From positions 62,001 through 126,000 of the forward strand of contig WEDG01007566.1 of assembly GCA_017591395.1 (NCBI GenBank): a DNA stretch of 64,000 nt, given 5' to 3'. Position numbers and translations under genes: made by a program. The stretch's first letter is position 1. Each line of letters begins with the position of its first letter. The DNA comes from Schistocephalus solidus (taxonomy: Eukaryota; Platyhelminthes; Cestoda; Diphyllobothriidea; Diphyllobothriidae). Positions 44,086-56,227 of this stretch are shown here, one piece after another. A model generated the notes under the pieces. It did no database searches. It was not told the DNA's origin and was given only the letters and a program-made list of their open reading frames with translations.

Positions 44086-44808
44086 GACATCTTTACGAAA
44101 AGAATTTTATTTAGAATTTAGAATTTATATTTGGTTAGCACCGGGAAGGTACTGTCTAAGCAAACATAAGTAACGAAATAAAGTTAGGACAATGTGTGCA
44201 GATAAAATGTACAAATTCATAACTTGTCCTGCTATGTCAACAGTTAGCAGTTTTAAAATTAATGGTGAACTAGAAAAAATAGGCAGTGAAAAAAACTCCT
44301 ACCATGAAAATGGAGGCAGAGTTCAATAGGCCTTCATTTTCGAATAGAAGGTAGGAGAAAAAAACTGCTTAGAAAAAATGGTCAGGTGGTAGAATAGGGT
44401 AATACTGCAGTAGCATTTCAGAATGAGATAATGAAACGTCGAGGTGATTGGTTCTTGATCACTTAGGTGTATGAAACAGAATCTCACGAAAATGCGTCAA
44501 CGAACTTAAGTCCTCAGCATCATAGGATCCAGAATTGAATTCTGATGACGGTTAGTATCCAAAGAAACCGCAGCATTTAAGACTGTGGACCACCGAATTT
44601 GTACGGCCGAATGACGTCATCGTTTGGAGGACGGGTGATATAAGGAGACATTATAGTTCATGGGCGTCTCCAGGTAGCGTAAATATAGTTTCAAGAGGGT
44701 TACTCAAATTCCCGATGGTCCTTTCTCCGAGTCATGGGGAAAGCTACTGGGAAAAGATGAAGAAAATAAAAGGTTAATAGAATCAGTGTTAAGATAAATG
44801 TGCAGTCT

Positions 44809-45915
44809 TCACTTGAATGCAGATAGACTAGTTAACGACCTAATTTCAATTGGCAAGTTATTCCAAAGAAAACTATACCTAAAAGCAAAGAAGAGAGAGT
44901 GTTTACACGTGGAGGATGCAGGGGGAGGTATAATTAGTTCAGAATTTCTTAGGTTATAGGGAAGACTAACGGGGGTAATGACAGAAAGCTTTGGGAGAGT
45001 TGAACTATTATTAAGACGAAAAAGGAGACAAAAGCCTGCTTCAAGTCTCCTGACCCAAAGAAATTTAAGCTTCGTTAGCTGGCATCTTGTTGAGTAGGAA
45101 GTAGTTAAAAGAGTCGGATAAAGGAGTTTTTTTGTGAAATTTCTTTGAAAATTTTCAATTTTTGAACGGCTAGATTCGTTCATCAAACCAAAGAAAGGAC
45201 AGCAAAATTCAAGAATGGGAAGTACAAACATACGATAATGTCTTAATTTAATTTCAGGAAGGTAGAAATTATAAGAAATAAAGCCGCAAATCTGAGCAGC
45301 TTTGGCCGTAATTCTATCGGCATGAGGCGAAAGATCTAATTTATTGGTGTAGCTTAAGCCCAAGTCCTTGATGGAGGAACATTCAATCATATGGCAACCT
45401 TCAAAGATAAGAGGTTGCGGCAGCCTTACAGGCCCAAAACTCATGTAGCGACACTTAGTAGGTGAGAACTCCATTAGCCATGTGGAGCTCCAGGCCGAAA
45501 GAGCGTCTAAGTCTGAATGAATTTTTTCTAGGCACCGTTCGGTTGTTGAGTTAGAGAAGGAATAAACGCATTTGAGATCATCAGCATAAATAAAAGATTG
45601 AGAATGTTTAACTATCGATGAAATATCATTTATATACAGTAAGAACAACAAAGGACCTAATACGGTACCTTGAAGGACACGACTAACCATCGGGGTAGCA
45701 CTTGAGTATGAGGACCCTACTAAAACATTTTGTTTTCGATCATTTAGGTATGATCTAATAAAGTCAGTAATGGGACTACGGAATCCTATAGCTTCTAGTT
45801 TAGCTAGAAGTCGTTTATGAGGCACCTTATCGAATGCCTTACTAAGATCAAAATAGATAACTACTACAGATAGATGATCATTACGAAGAGAGGTTAGTAG
45901 ATTTGGAAAAGACAT
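44809..45915 (-). pseudogene. LINE-B reverse transcriptase, C-terminal two-thirds
   Basis: A 368-codon frame: VVIYFDLSKAFDKVPHKRLL, LQGTVLGPLLFLLYINDISS, SFIYADDLKCVYSFSN (catalytic YADD intact), then ITAKAAQICGFISYNFYLPE and VLPILEFCCPFFGL. This is a CR1/Jockey-type non-LTR RT. The N-terminal RT part above 45915 is interrupted by stops. Confidence 0.85.
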
Positions 45916-46597
45916 GTGGCAGGTTTCACAAGAACGGTCCGGTAAGAAGCCGTGTTGGGAAAAAGTTGATAATTTTATTGCTTATGCAAAAAAATCCGTG
46001 ATTTATTTTGCAATTAGTTTTTCGAAGAGTTTAGCAAGAGAGGGCGTTTTATGAACACCGCGATAGTTATGAATGTCCGAGCGGGAACCAGATTTAAAAA
46101 AACTGGTATTATAATAGAAGTTTTCCAATAATCGGGGAAGAAACCATTTTCGAGAAATACTGAGCATAATTTGCTTAGTAAAGGTGGAAAATCCCTTAAC
46201 TGTTTAATAAGTGAGTTTGGAATGTTATCAGTTCCAACTGAATGTGAATTTTTTTAGGTGAGCTATTTCTTTTTTTGAATACATGAAGGCGAGAAATTAA
46301 TAGTTGTTAGAAGCGAATTTGAAAGCAGAGGAATTGTGGGAGTGGGGCTAGTTTCAGTGGTAAAGTGGTTGGCAAAAAATGAGTTTTACAATTCTGCTTT
46401 GCCCAAATCATCTGTAACAAATTTTCTGTTACAGTCGAGTAAGGGCGGAGTTACATTCAGACGCTTAGACGATGACCGAACATGAAAGATTTGAGCAACA
46501 GATTTGGATGAATTGGCATCAGTTAGTGCCCGAGACTCCCTACGCTTATCTCGCGAGAGCCTTATTCTCGATGCTAATTCAAATATTTGTGCAATCC

Positions 46598-47655
46598 TTA
46601 AATGAACTGACAAAGAGCTTTTAGATGAATCTTTAAGTTGCTTTCGTAATTTTTTAAGTCTGTTCTGGAGAAAATGCGGAACAGTAGAAGAAGCTGAATG
46701 TGAAGTAAAAATCTTAAACGGGATAAAAGCCTGGATTTTTTCTGTGAGGCTCTGCAATAGCTCACGGAAAAAAAGTTTAGATCGTTGATTGAGAATATGC
46801 TATGCCAATCTAGAGTGCTTACGAAATTATTTACTGTTTCATGGTTTATGTTAGCAAAGTCGAGGTTATTGCATTTAACCTCAGGCTTCGTAAGAAGGGG
46901 AATTGGAAAACAACAGTGAATTATTGCATGATCACTTGTAAATAGATCATGATGGAAATTCATAAAGAGAGGGTGAACATCGTTTGTAAAAATTAAATCT
47001 AAAATGTTGTCATTTCTAGTAACTGATCTGACCAGTTGGGACATGTTTGTAAAGTTAATAGTATCGACCAATTTCTGATGTTAAGGCGGAGAGGAATTGG
47101 CCTGCCAGTCAATGTCTGGCAGATTAAAATCGCCTACGATTATTTTGACATCCAACTGAGTGTCTGCAACTTTTTCAAATAGTTCACAGAGCTCGCTTTC
47201 ATTGCCAGAATAACACGGAGGATTATAGACACAGCCAATTACCGCTTTTTTATTGTGCGGGAGGATGACTGAAGCAAAGCATACATTTCCAGAAAAAAAG
47301 ACGAAATGTTCAAATAAAAAGGGAAATGTACAAAGGATGACTTAATATAAAGGAGGCAACCACCGCCACGTTTTTCAGCGCGGTCTTGTCGGTACAAATT
47401 GAAATTATCTATAGCAAGCGTCGAGTCAGAAATAAGAGAGTGAGCCCAGGATTCAGTGATGCACAGCACATCTGGATCAAGCTCAAAGGCTACTGTTCTA
47501 AGCTCAGCCATCTTATTTACAACTGACCTCGCATTGAGTGAAACTAAGCTGAGTGTATTCCTGAGCGACAGATTACGCTCATCAGTATTTATAAAAAAGG
47601 ATAATTTGGTGGCGGAGAAGAAAACTGGAAAGATGAAACGAAAGGTGGGAAACAA
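46598..47655 (-). pseudogene. LINE-B endonuclease (AP-type), frameshifted
   Basis: Two frames carry the AP-endonuclease order. 47655-47239 has LSLVSLNARSVVNKMAEL, DVLCITESWAHSLISDS and RGGGCLLYIKSSF. Then, in other frames, AVIGCVYNPPCYSGN and IIVGDFNLPDIDWQ (about 47230-47100). 47071-46598 has DNILDLIFTNDVHP and FTSDHAIIHCCF. At least two frameshifts separate the pieces. Confidence 0.8.
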
Positions 47656-49394
47656 AATTGCTCTGGTCTACAATTTGTCGAAATGTTACTGTTAAGAGAA
47701 CTGAGATTATTGTACAGCGGCATATTTGGATGAAAACCTTGGAAGGGAAGGCTATATTGTGACGTTTGAAAGATAGGGGTTGGCATAGATATGAGATTTT
47801 GAGGGACGTTAGCAAAAATTGGCGGAAAAACGTGCATTTGAAAAAAAGGAATAATTGATTTCGAAAAACTGGTAGCATAATTAGAAGCCTTAAATATTTG
47901 TGGATTTCGGACAATTTTTTTGGGTTGGGAAAGATGCTAACGTTAGCGTTCGCAGCTGTTGTAGATGCTGAGGGGTTAGCAGGTTTCCCATCCGGTAATG
48001 CCATTGCTGATCTTTAAAGCCTGGATTAGCCACAGATTTAGATTTACTAGGAGTTTTTCTTAGGGTTAGTAGATTTGGCAGGTATAGCCGGCATGGTTTT
48101 GCTTGGGATGAGAAAAGAAGTGGAGTTGACACAATTTCCCTCAAACCAGAAACAAGGTTAACGGGTGAAGATTCAGCTGGAATCGAAATTCCTGTCGATC
48201 CGGAGGGCCGTGGGCTTGCTTTAGCTACAGGACAAACCTCTGAGATATTTTTGGTATTGAAGGTGTAGACCAAGGCTTCTTGTTTGCTAATGAGGGTGAA
48301 ACCCGACGTTCCATTGGGGTTTTATCCCTACAGATAAACAACCTGTTTTTTTTTTAAATATTGAGCTGAGTGCTCATGCCTAGAGAAAATAAGGTCAACT
48401 TCAATCGCTGAAAAAAGTTTGACCAGAATAGGAGGGTTTTTACTACGGGAAGATAACCTTTTAGCTTCAGCGACTTTAAAGTTAAAAGCCGCACGAGTAA
48501 AAGGAAATGAAATGCAACGTCCAGGGGATTTTTACTCTTGGGAACGTTTTTTTAAAAGAAAATTGAAACTTCTCTTATGTCGGTCAAGTGACTCAGTACT
48601 GACCATGTTTATAAAAGGCTCTAGTTTCACGCATTGTTGAGAAGTGAGTGAAGACAACTTTCCCTCAAAAAATGGTACCAAGGATCGTGAAGAGAGAACC
48701 ATATTTAGACATAAAGGTATTAAAGTTTTCCAGGGCGTCAAGGTCTTAATTTCTTCATGCTTAAGGTGGGTTGTTCTAGTGGAAGTTTTACGCGAAGAGG
48801 ATGTTTGCGTCTAAAGTACTGACTGGGGTTTCATATTGGTTTTAAAAATATAAGTACTTTTCAAATCAATAATACGAAGGAAAAATTGTTACTAGTAACG
48901 TTTTGCGGAATAAAAGATTTAATATTTTAAGCAAGTCACTGCAAGCAAATATCTGCTAGGTAACGAGTTTAAACTGAAAATAGAATTAGCGAAGAGGCTA
49001 TGCAGGATGAAAAATTATATCAACTGGTATACCAGTTACTACAAATTATTCTTCGCTGGAAATAAGGTAAACTTACAAATTTTCAACTTTATTTCTAGAA
49101 TTAGCCTTTAGATTCCGTCGTTTTGACGCAAATCTGCGAGAACTTTAATGAGGCTATGTAGGGTGAAAAAGTTTAAAACTCTATATTTCTCCCTTTTGCA
49201 ATTGCAATAACTGCAGATATGTGCAGCTGATGATGAGGTAGAAATACAATTAATTGTCAATAATTAAGCTAATATTTTCTACAGGAAACGTAGAAATCAG
49301 TTGAAAATTTGAGAATTCACTTATCTTCAAATTTGAACCAACCGCCTTCGACCTTGGACCTTGGATCTTGGAGCACCGTAATCTGACGTATCAA

Positions 49395-49548
49395 GGACGC
49401 TGTGCTCTTAAACATTTATCCCTTATGGTTTCGCTGTGTACAGAAGGGACAATTATTACTGTTTAAGTTTTTGAATAGTCGTACATTTAATCCCCTTACC
49501 ACTGTGAGGCAGCTTGACCACCCTCGGCGCAGCCGTCATCGCAATGTC
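49395..49548 (+). pseudogene. LINE-C fragment, RT C-terminus
   Basis: YPLWFRCVQKGQLLLFKFLN then FNPLTTVRQLDHPRRSRHRN matches DPLWLRRLQKGLVLLFKLLN of the minus LINE-C copy beside it. It is a short, opposite-strand relic. Confidence 0.7.
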
Positions 49549-49568
49549 TTTTTATTTATTTATTTATT
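49548..49568. repeat. (TTTA)n, LINE-C 3' tail
   Basis: On the minus strand this is (AAAT)n directly after CCTGTAAACTGGCAAT. It marks the 3' end of the minus LINE-C copy. Confidence 0.6.
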
Positions 49569-50053
49569 GCCAGTTTACAGGCAAGGTCAAAAGGGATATA
49601 TACAGTAGGGGGTCAAGCTGACAGTGAAAAAAACTCCTGATCGTTCTTTAAGGTATTTTCAGGAGAAAAAACTGCAGCTTGTTGAACAGATTAAAGTTTA
49701 GGACAGGGAAGTGTTGACACAGGTGCACAGTGTAGTACTTCTCCTTTCGGTGTTGTGGATCTGGTCTTCTGTACTAGCAGCAAGTATGCCGGCGAGCGGC
49801 TGCTAGCTGTAGACTGAGGAATAACCCGATTACGGACTGCAGAGCCAGCAATATTGCCTTCAGCATGAAGTCCGGCATAGGATTCAGAGTCCGTGGACGC
49901 CATCAGAACGGAAAAGAGCTTCCAGAGAATCAGCACCCAAAATTCGCGGAAGGTGTCCTGAATGTAGAAAACTAGTGACAGCTCTCGTAAACAAAGGATA
50001 GTTTTGCTGAATTTTAATACTTCTGGGTAGTTTATTCCAGATTGCTATAGCGT

Positions 50054-50740
50054 TTACCGAAAAAACTGACGGTATTTAACGGTGCGTGCCAAAGGAAGAA
50101 ATAAGAATACATCTCTATGATTGGTGCGCCGACAGTGATCGAGCTGCCTCAGGGATGTAAGGGGGTTAAAGGTAAAACCGTTTAAAAGCTTGAACAGTAA
50201 AACTAGTCCCTTCTGTAATCTACGAAGCCACAACGGGTCGAGGCTTGTAAGCTCACAGCGTTGTTGGTAGGACAGGTTTCTGTGCTCTGAAGTAATAACT
50301 CTTTTAGTAAAGAAGTGCTGGACTGATTCTATCTTCCTCCGTTCACTCGCGTGCAGAATGCTAAATAGAAACGAGCAGTATTCCAGACTAGGTCTGACAT
50401 ACATTTTATAAAGGCTGGTCCTAATATTGAGGGTTTTAAAATTTCTGAGAATAAACCCAGTGGTTTGGCGTGCTTTAGAGACAATCAGGGCGCAGTGCTC
50501 TGACAGATTAAGACTACTAGAATATGATATGCCCAGATCCGTTATAAACCCGGGCAAATTTAAGTCCTGACCGTCTATGCTTAGATGAGGCTGATGGTTG
50601 TCACAACTAACCATAACGGAGCATTTGTGCCAAGAGAGCGAAAGGCGCCATGTGCGACACCACTGAGCGAAGGCTTGAAGATCCTTTTTTAAGAGCTCAA
50701 GCACAATGTGGCGATCGACCGGTTTTATAACGATAGGCAA
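50054..50740 (-). pseudogene. LINE-C RT C-terminus
   Basis: WCRTWRLSLSWHKCSVMVSC, SIDGQDLNLPGFITDLGISY, ARQTTGFILRNFKTLNIRTS, MYVRPSLEYCSFLFSILHAS and the terminal LDPLWLRRLQKGLVLLFKLL. The YADD box itself (FMYADDLKVAYRY) is readable just upstream at about 50745-50775 in a shifted frame. Confidence 0.8.
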
Positions 50741-50787
50741 CTTTCAAATCATCAGCGTACATAAAGGGCCTACCATACTGAAAACAA

Positions 50788-51578
50788 TCAGGAACATCGT
50801 TCACAAAAAGGCAAAAATAGAAGCGGGCCGAGTACACTACCCTGAATAACGCCACTCCTCACGTGCGTGGGGTTGGAGATAACATCGGAAATTTTTACCC
50901 GTTGTGCGCGATCATTCAAATAGGAGGATATTAAGTTCAGAAGCTTGTTACCTATGCCGAAGGAGGTAAGTTTCAGCAGGAGGAGATCGTGGTCAACACG
51001 ATCAAAAAGCCTTCGTGAAGTCGAAATAAACGGTGTAAATTGCAAAACCACTATCTCTAGATTGTAGCACATGATCAAAGTAAGAGAGCTGGCAGGTGTC
51101 ACAAGATCTTTTTTTCGAGAAACCCATGCTGAGCCGCATTAAGTAGGTTATTCTCTGTTAGGTGACGCATCAACTTGTCTTTAATCAAGGTCTCTAATAT
51201 CTTCGAGGCTGCTGGCAGTGTATTTATTGGCCTAAAGTCGTCAAATGACGTAGTTCTGCCGTGTTTGGGTATAGGCAAAATGTGCGATTCCTTCCATAAA
51301 ATAGGGAAGGTTTCACTTTCAAGAGCAAGATTGAATATCTTATACAGAAGTGACGGAAATATATCATTTGCATCCGCCTTTAGAACGCTGACCGGGACGC
51401 CATCTGGTCCAGGACTGTAAGATTGGCGAGAACGCCGAATGGCTACGGTTACGTCCCAGAGGGTAAAAGTTATGTTTTCGAGGACGTTACCGGTCCAAAC
51501 CCGGACGTTTGGAAAGGGGGCGACCGAATGTTCACTGAAAGTTCTAGACAAGAAAGCATTGAAGCTATCAGCCGTCAA
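50788..51578 (-). pseudogene. LINE-C RT N-terminal and palm pieces
   Basis: 51578-51099: SPGPDGVPVSVLKADANDIF, ESHILPIPKHGRTTSFDDFR, AAQHGFLEKKIL. 51102-50788: LFDRVDHDLLLLKLTSFGIG and GVIQGSVLGPLLFLPF. At least two frameshifts lie between them (around 51100 and 51020). Confidence 0.75.
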
Positions 51579-51585
51579 CTTAGCG

Positions 51586-52680
51586 TCAGCTATAGGGTTT
51601 CCAAAAGCATCTCGAAGTACAGGGTACTGAGTTTTTCTCTGCGATTTTTACAGTCCGCGAAAAGAGTTTTGCAACATTGTACGAAGGGTTTTCGGCAAAG
51701 TTAACCTCTTCAGCTAGTCGCTTTTCTTCGGAGAGCCTCTTAGCCTGTTCAAAGATTTGCTGGATCAATGGCAGGACGGAAGTGTCATTTAGTCGATGAA
51801 AACGACGCGAGAGTCTACGCAATCTACGGCGGAAAGGTAAAGGGAGGTAGACTTCATCCTTGACATTAATTATTTTCTTACGAGGAACAAAACGAGAAAT
51901 GAGTGGACCTAGAACTTGGTAGAATGTATCAGTACAAACATTCACATCAAAACATAGAAAGAAGTTAGTCCAATCGTGGGAATTAAGATGTGTTAGTAAT
52001 TCCCCCATATTTGCTGATCGGAAATCGTGGAAAAAGCTATATTTTTTTGAAAACGTTTCATTAGCCTCGATTTCTAGTGAAGAAGCAACTATAGCATGGT
52101 CTGAACTCCCAAGTGGGTCTAAAGGTGAAACTGACAGTGGCTGACAACCTCTGCAGAAGATAAGATCAAGTATGTTTGATCCTCGGGTGGGAAAATCAAC
52201 TACCTGATCCCACATGCCAGTATCTATGGCCTCAAGCAAGTTTTCGAACTTTGCAGGACCGGAAGGTGGAAACCAATGAACTTCAGGGAGATTGAAGTCA
52301 CCTGCAATCAAGCAGTACTTCATATTTAGGTCAACTGCGGCATGAAATGCCTGTGAGAGACGGAGATCGTAATCCCCACTTGCGTTTGGGGGGCGATAGA
52401 CACAACCGACGAGTAAAGAGTAGTTATCTTTAAGAACTACTCGGAGCCAACAACTCTCTTCTACCGCGGTAAATTGTCGATAATCCAACGGCAGAAAGGT
52501 AAGTGGCTGCTTAATATAGATGCAGCTTCCTCCGCCACGGCCCTCGTGTCGATCGTTACGAATATAGTCGTACCCTTGAATATTGAGTTCAGAGTTGGAT
52601 ACACAGGGTGTTGCCCAAGTCTCTGTAACTATTACAATGTCGGGGCAGTGGATGAAAGCCAGAGTCTGGAGCAATGGCAT
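51586..52680 (-). pseudogene. LINE-C AP-endonuclease domain
   Basis: A 364-codon frame with the full AP-endonuclease motif order: DIVIVTETWATPCVSN, GRGGGSCIYIKQP, LLVGCVYRPPNASGDYD, LIAGDFNLPEVHWFPP, SNILDLIFCRGCQPLSVS, LGSSDHAIVASS. The domain itself looks intact; the reading frame is lost before the RT. Confidence 0.85.
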
Positions 52681-53164
52681 CTTATTAAGCTCGCATCTTC
52701 CTTAAGCTCGCACAGTTAAGTATCGTCGATTCTTTTCGGTAAACGCCATAGCGATATGGAATAAACTACCCCAGAATATAAAAATCCTGCGAATTTATTC
52801 TTTGTTTAAGAGAAGTATTACTAGAAGTTTGCATTCAGAACAGCTTCCAAGAATTCTGGGCGCCGACACGGTAGAATCTGCTTTCCAGTTCAACGGAGTG
52901 CGCGGCATCTGAAACCGATCTTTGGCCATACCTTGAGGGCTTTGGCACCGTTTCTGCAGCCTGCACCCGTTGACTTCTTCGGCAGACAGCGAGCAACCAT
53001 CCACGAATGCACTCTTGCCTAGGGGAGAATCCCTGTTCCTAAAAAAGACAGAGAGATTGCAAACAAAGTGAACTTGTGTTAGCTCTTCCCTGATCTGATC
53101 TGCTATCATCCAACAGGCAGCAGTTTTTTCTCCTGAATAACGTAAAGCTACGAAAAACACTTAT

Positions 53165-53283
53165 AATGATATATATTCAGGAGATTTTTGCCTGCCAGTC
53201 TGATACCCACTGAATATTTCGTCTGATAATGTCTGTAAACCAGCATTAAATTCAACTATTATTATTATTATTATTATTATTAT
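53165..53283 (+). repeat. LINE 3'-end fragment with (ATT)n tail
   Basis: ACCCACTGAATATTTCGTCT, then GTCTGTAAACCAGCATTAAA, then (ATT)n. The same 3' end with a shorter tail lies inside the hAT transposase at about 55795-55862. This is the signature of a severely 5'-truncated retroposon whose parent is not in the window. Confidence 0.65.
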
Positions 53284-54190
53284 CTCGGAGCAAAAACCCA
53301 CCCGTTCTTGTCAAATTGTTTTAAGCGATAGAAGTCAACTTAGTTTTCTCTCAACATGAGCACTCAGTTCAATATCTAAAAGAAAATAAGATTTTTATTT
53401 GCAGAAATAAAACCGCAATGGAGCGTACAGCTGACACTTATCTCTGAGTTTCACTCTCTAGCTGATGTTAGCCAACGTCCCTCTGTATCTCCGGTGATTT
53501 CAGTCACACCTGACTCTTCGCCTGCTCACAGGATACCTGATTTAAATGAAACTTTCCATACTATCACATCTTCAAGCAGTGGTATTAGCCCTTATGATAG
53601 TTTCAGTTTTGCTAGAAAGCTTGACTCGAACCGAAATGATTGGCTAAGAATAGATGCACAATCGACATTCAGGCCACAGACTAGTCACTTAGTTAAAAAA
53701 ACTGGGTTTAGTCTGCTTTATTTCCATTCCAGGCCCACCACACCTGTCTCAACTGTTCAGTCTAATAAGCCTAGGAAATACCCGACGATGCTACGAATGC
53801 TTCTACTCAAAGTTCTAAAATTAAAAATGTCAATGCAGTTTGGAAACCTTCTAACGCTCCAGCAGCTGCGAAACATGCCTAAATTTCGTTAATAATTTTC
53901 CCAAACCAACAAATTTTCAGGCCCACCAATTAATAAGACCTACTCCGAATACAAATGATTTTCTAAAACCATGTTGAAATATACTTTTCTCCCATAATTT
54001 TTGCCAAAATTCCTCAAAATCCTATTTTCAGGCCTTCTCCTATTTTTGAAAACCTGGAAAATAGCCTTCCTCTTAATGTAGGCAACCCAAATATGCTCTC
54101 TGCAATAATAATAGGTTCATTAATATAGCACCTCTTGGGCGACGTCAATCTCCTTAGAACATTGGAAAAACCTAAAGCAAACTCCTTCTT
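53284..54190 (+). pseudogene. older LINE-B relative, ORF1 to linker
   Basis: GGAGCAAAAACCCACCCGTT and AGCGATAGAAGTCAACTTAG align with the 61040-61100 part of LINE-B. The frame 53494-53892 follows (Ser/Pro-rich, as in ORF1) and then decays. It continues the ORF1 fragment that breaks off at 44085. Confidence 0.6.
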
Positions 54191-54545
54191 TCTGCTGCCA
54201 CTTTAGCTTTGTTTTGATTTTAGGCTTGGTTAAAATTGTGCGAACAAGGAGTTTGTTTTAATTAAAAACCTGTTTTCGAAGGCGCAGTAATAGCAAAATA
54301 TGAAAATAAATAACTAAACAGTATTAAAATTAATGTTTCATGTAAGGAATTTTCGGGTCAAGAATAGTCTGTCACTTATGGATTTTCGAGTGATCATTCA
54401 ACCGGGGTAGAGTCGATCGTGGGCTATTCGATTGTTCATTACATCCAATCAGATGCGAGTGCTTCTAAGCGCGTCGTTCTGGTTTGTGGTTCGTGTAATT
54501 TGCCCAAAATACTGTAGCTGTGACCCAGGAAGGGAAAGGAAGACG
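54190..54545. other. nothing recognised
   Basis: AT-rich noncoding DNA. Confidence 0.4.
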
Positions 54546-55007
54546 TTAGTGAATACAATACACGAATAAACCTATGTAAAATAAGAAAGTCTGGAAAGCC
54601 GAAAACCTAGGTTTAAAAATAATCAAAATCCCAGGGAAGATTAAGCAACAGGGATCCGGGAGGAGCGAAGGGATGGGCAGAAACGAGGGATCCTGATCGT
54701 CGGGCTCGGCCGACAACGGCTGTTCCTGGATTTCATTCCCCACCCGTATTTATAACTCCTTCAGTGTCAAGATTTGATACCATCGGTGATGATTTTCTGA
54801 GATGTATTGGGGAAGAGAGATTAAACAAACCTAAGCTGGGCATATTTTCTCTTAATTATTATTTAAACTATATTAGTATGTTTAAAAAATTTATAAGAAA
54901 CCTAAATCGTGTTTAAGTGCTAGGACAGTAAATATGATGAAGAATCGCTCGCTCCCCTTAAGGGGCGCATTTTCCAGAATTATCTACGAACGCGCGTTGT
55001 TCTACAA
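54546..55007 (-). repeat. possible continuation of a Gypsy LTR
   Basis: If the hAT element is removed, the minus-strand LTR start at 59327-59284 continues into 55007 and downward. I see no clear LTR end, only a possible TGGTATCAAAT primer-binding-like site near 54780. The 54546-54743 frame is not supported as a gene. Confidence 0.3.
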
Positions 55008-55429
55008 CAGAGGTCGGCAAACTCCGGCCTTTAGGCCAGATACGGCATAGCTAGTATTCCAGTCCGGCATAACGCCCCCCTAGCTAATTATCGTTGGATC
55101 CGACCTAATTGAATCGTCACAGCTTTGTTTCCCTTCATTACTGCTGGCTGCAGCTCAAGCTGTGGCTCGTCTTTATTTTAAGAACAGATGTCAGGCGCTT
55201 GTATGAAACAGAAGCGCCTGATTGGGGAGGGATGATAAATGTTGTGTTGTAAACAAGTTCACTCTCTGGTCTCAGTTTCATTCACCTCTTATCAGGGTCA
55301 AGGCGTGTGTTGTGCGCACGTAAGTGTGCTGTGACGTGCGAAGCAATTTTATTTCATGGTCATATTACAGACATCGAGTTCCCGCACAGTAACCCCAATT
55401 ACTATGCCTGAATAGCAGAAGCAACGCGC

Positions 55430-56095
55430 AGCTACCATTCTCTGGAATGTTGACCTCGAACTTCGTGTCTTCAACCCCGAATGGACTGATGATTTATTTT
55501 TCGTCCAACGCGGCAACAAAGCCATGTGTCTTTTGTGCAATGACACCAACAGCACTTTCAAGCGGCCGAATCTTAAGGGGCATTTCGATGCCAAGCACGC
55601 GTACACGTACAGAGACTACACCGCGGATGAGCAGAAGACTGAGGCTGTTCGCTTGATGTGCGTTCTCATTCGCAAGAGTTCAAGATTGTCAACACGCCTT
55701 TTGAATTTTCCTACGATGACGCCCTCTCTGATGTGCAATTGGAGTTGATTGAGCTGCAGGTTTCGGACGTTCTCTTGTCCAAGTTTACTTGCACTCCCAC
55801 TGAATATTTCATCTGACAATGCCTGTAAAGCGGCATTTAATACAACTATTATTATTATTTCTCTCATTAACCTCTACTATCAGCTGCCACATGCTAAGTT
55901 TCTAATGTTGTTAGCCCGTGCCAAGCGTGTGATCGCAATTTTTGGCAACACTTATTCATGCGAGCAGCTGATCTCCAAAATAGAGCTTTGTAAGAACAAG
56001 CTGCGCCCTCAGCTCACTGACAATCGCCTTAATGACATTCTGTTGCTGAAGTCCTCATCATTAGAACCTGATATTGTATCTGTGATAAGCACAGA
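55430..56095 (+). pseudogene. hAT transposase remnant
   Basis: N-terminal zinc-finger part: EWTDDLFFVQRGNKAMCLLC, NLKGHFDAKHAYTYRDYTAD (C..C....H....H, as in ZBED/GTF2IRD2-like hATs). The long catalytic middle is deleted. PFEFSYDDALSDVQLELIEL (55695-55760) is the segment before the C-terminal domain, and RAKRVIAIFGNTYSCEQLIS with KLRPQLTDNRLNDILLLKSS (55915-56075) is the hAT dimerisation domain. A retroposed LINE 3' end with (ATT)n at 55795-55862 splits it. Confidence 0.82.
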
Positions 56096-56227
56096 GGCAT
56101 CTTGTCGCTCAACATCGCCGGGAAGATATTTGCCCGTATCCTTCTCAATCGTCCGAATGGTCAACTAGAGCAGAGCCTGCTCCCGGAAAGCCAATGTGGC
56201 TTCCGCTGACACTGCGGAACAACCTAC

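Larger units (their letters stand above)
44095..49365 (-). mobile_element. LINE-B, near full-length, minus copy
   Basis: Order on the minus strand: 5' UTR (about 48850-49365), broken ORF1 (48273 down to about 47712; Pro/Ser-rich ISEVCPVAKASPRPSGSTGI), endonuclease (47655-46600), RT (to 44809), 3' UTR to about 44095. ORF1, EN and RT are each interrupted by frameshifts or stops, so it is inactive. It is a near-duplicate, in inverted orientation, of the copy at 60125-64000. Confidence 0.85.
49569..52740 (-). mobile_element. LINE-C, EN plus RT
   Basis: A second CR1/Jockey-like LINE, distinct from B. EN (52680-51586) is in one frame; a frameshift near 51580 leads to the RT N-terminus (51578-51099). 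Further breaks lead to the palm and to the RT C-terminus (50740-50054). ORF1 was not recognised upstream. 3' UTR runs to the (AAAT)n tail. Confidence 0.8.

Noticed and set aside
55524..55748. Host zinc-finger gene
   Set aside because: It lies between hAT terminal inverted repeats and is followed by a hAT dimerisation domain.
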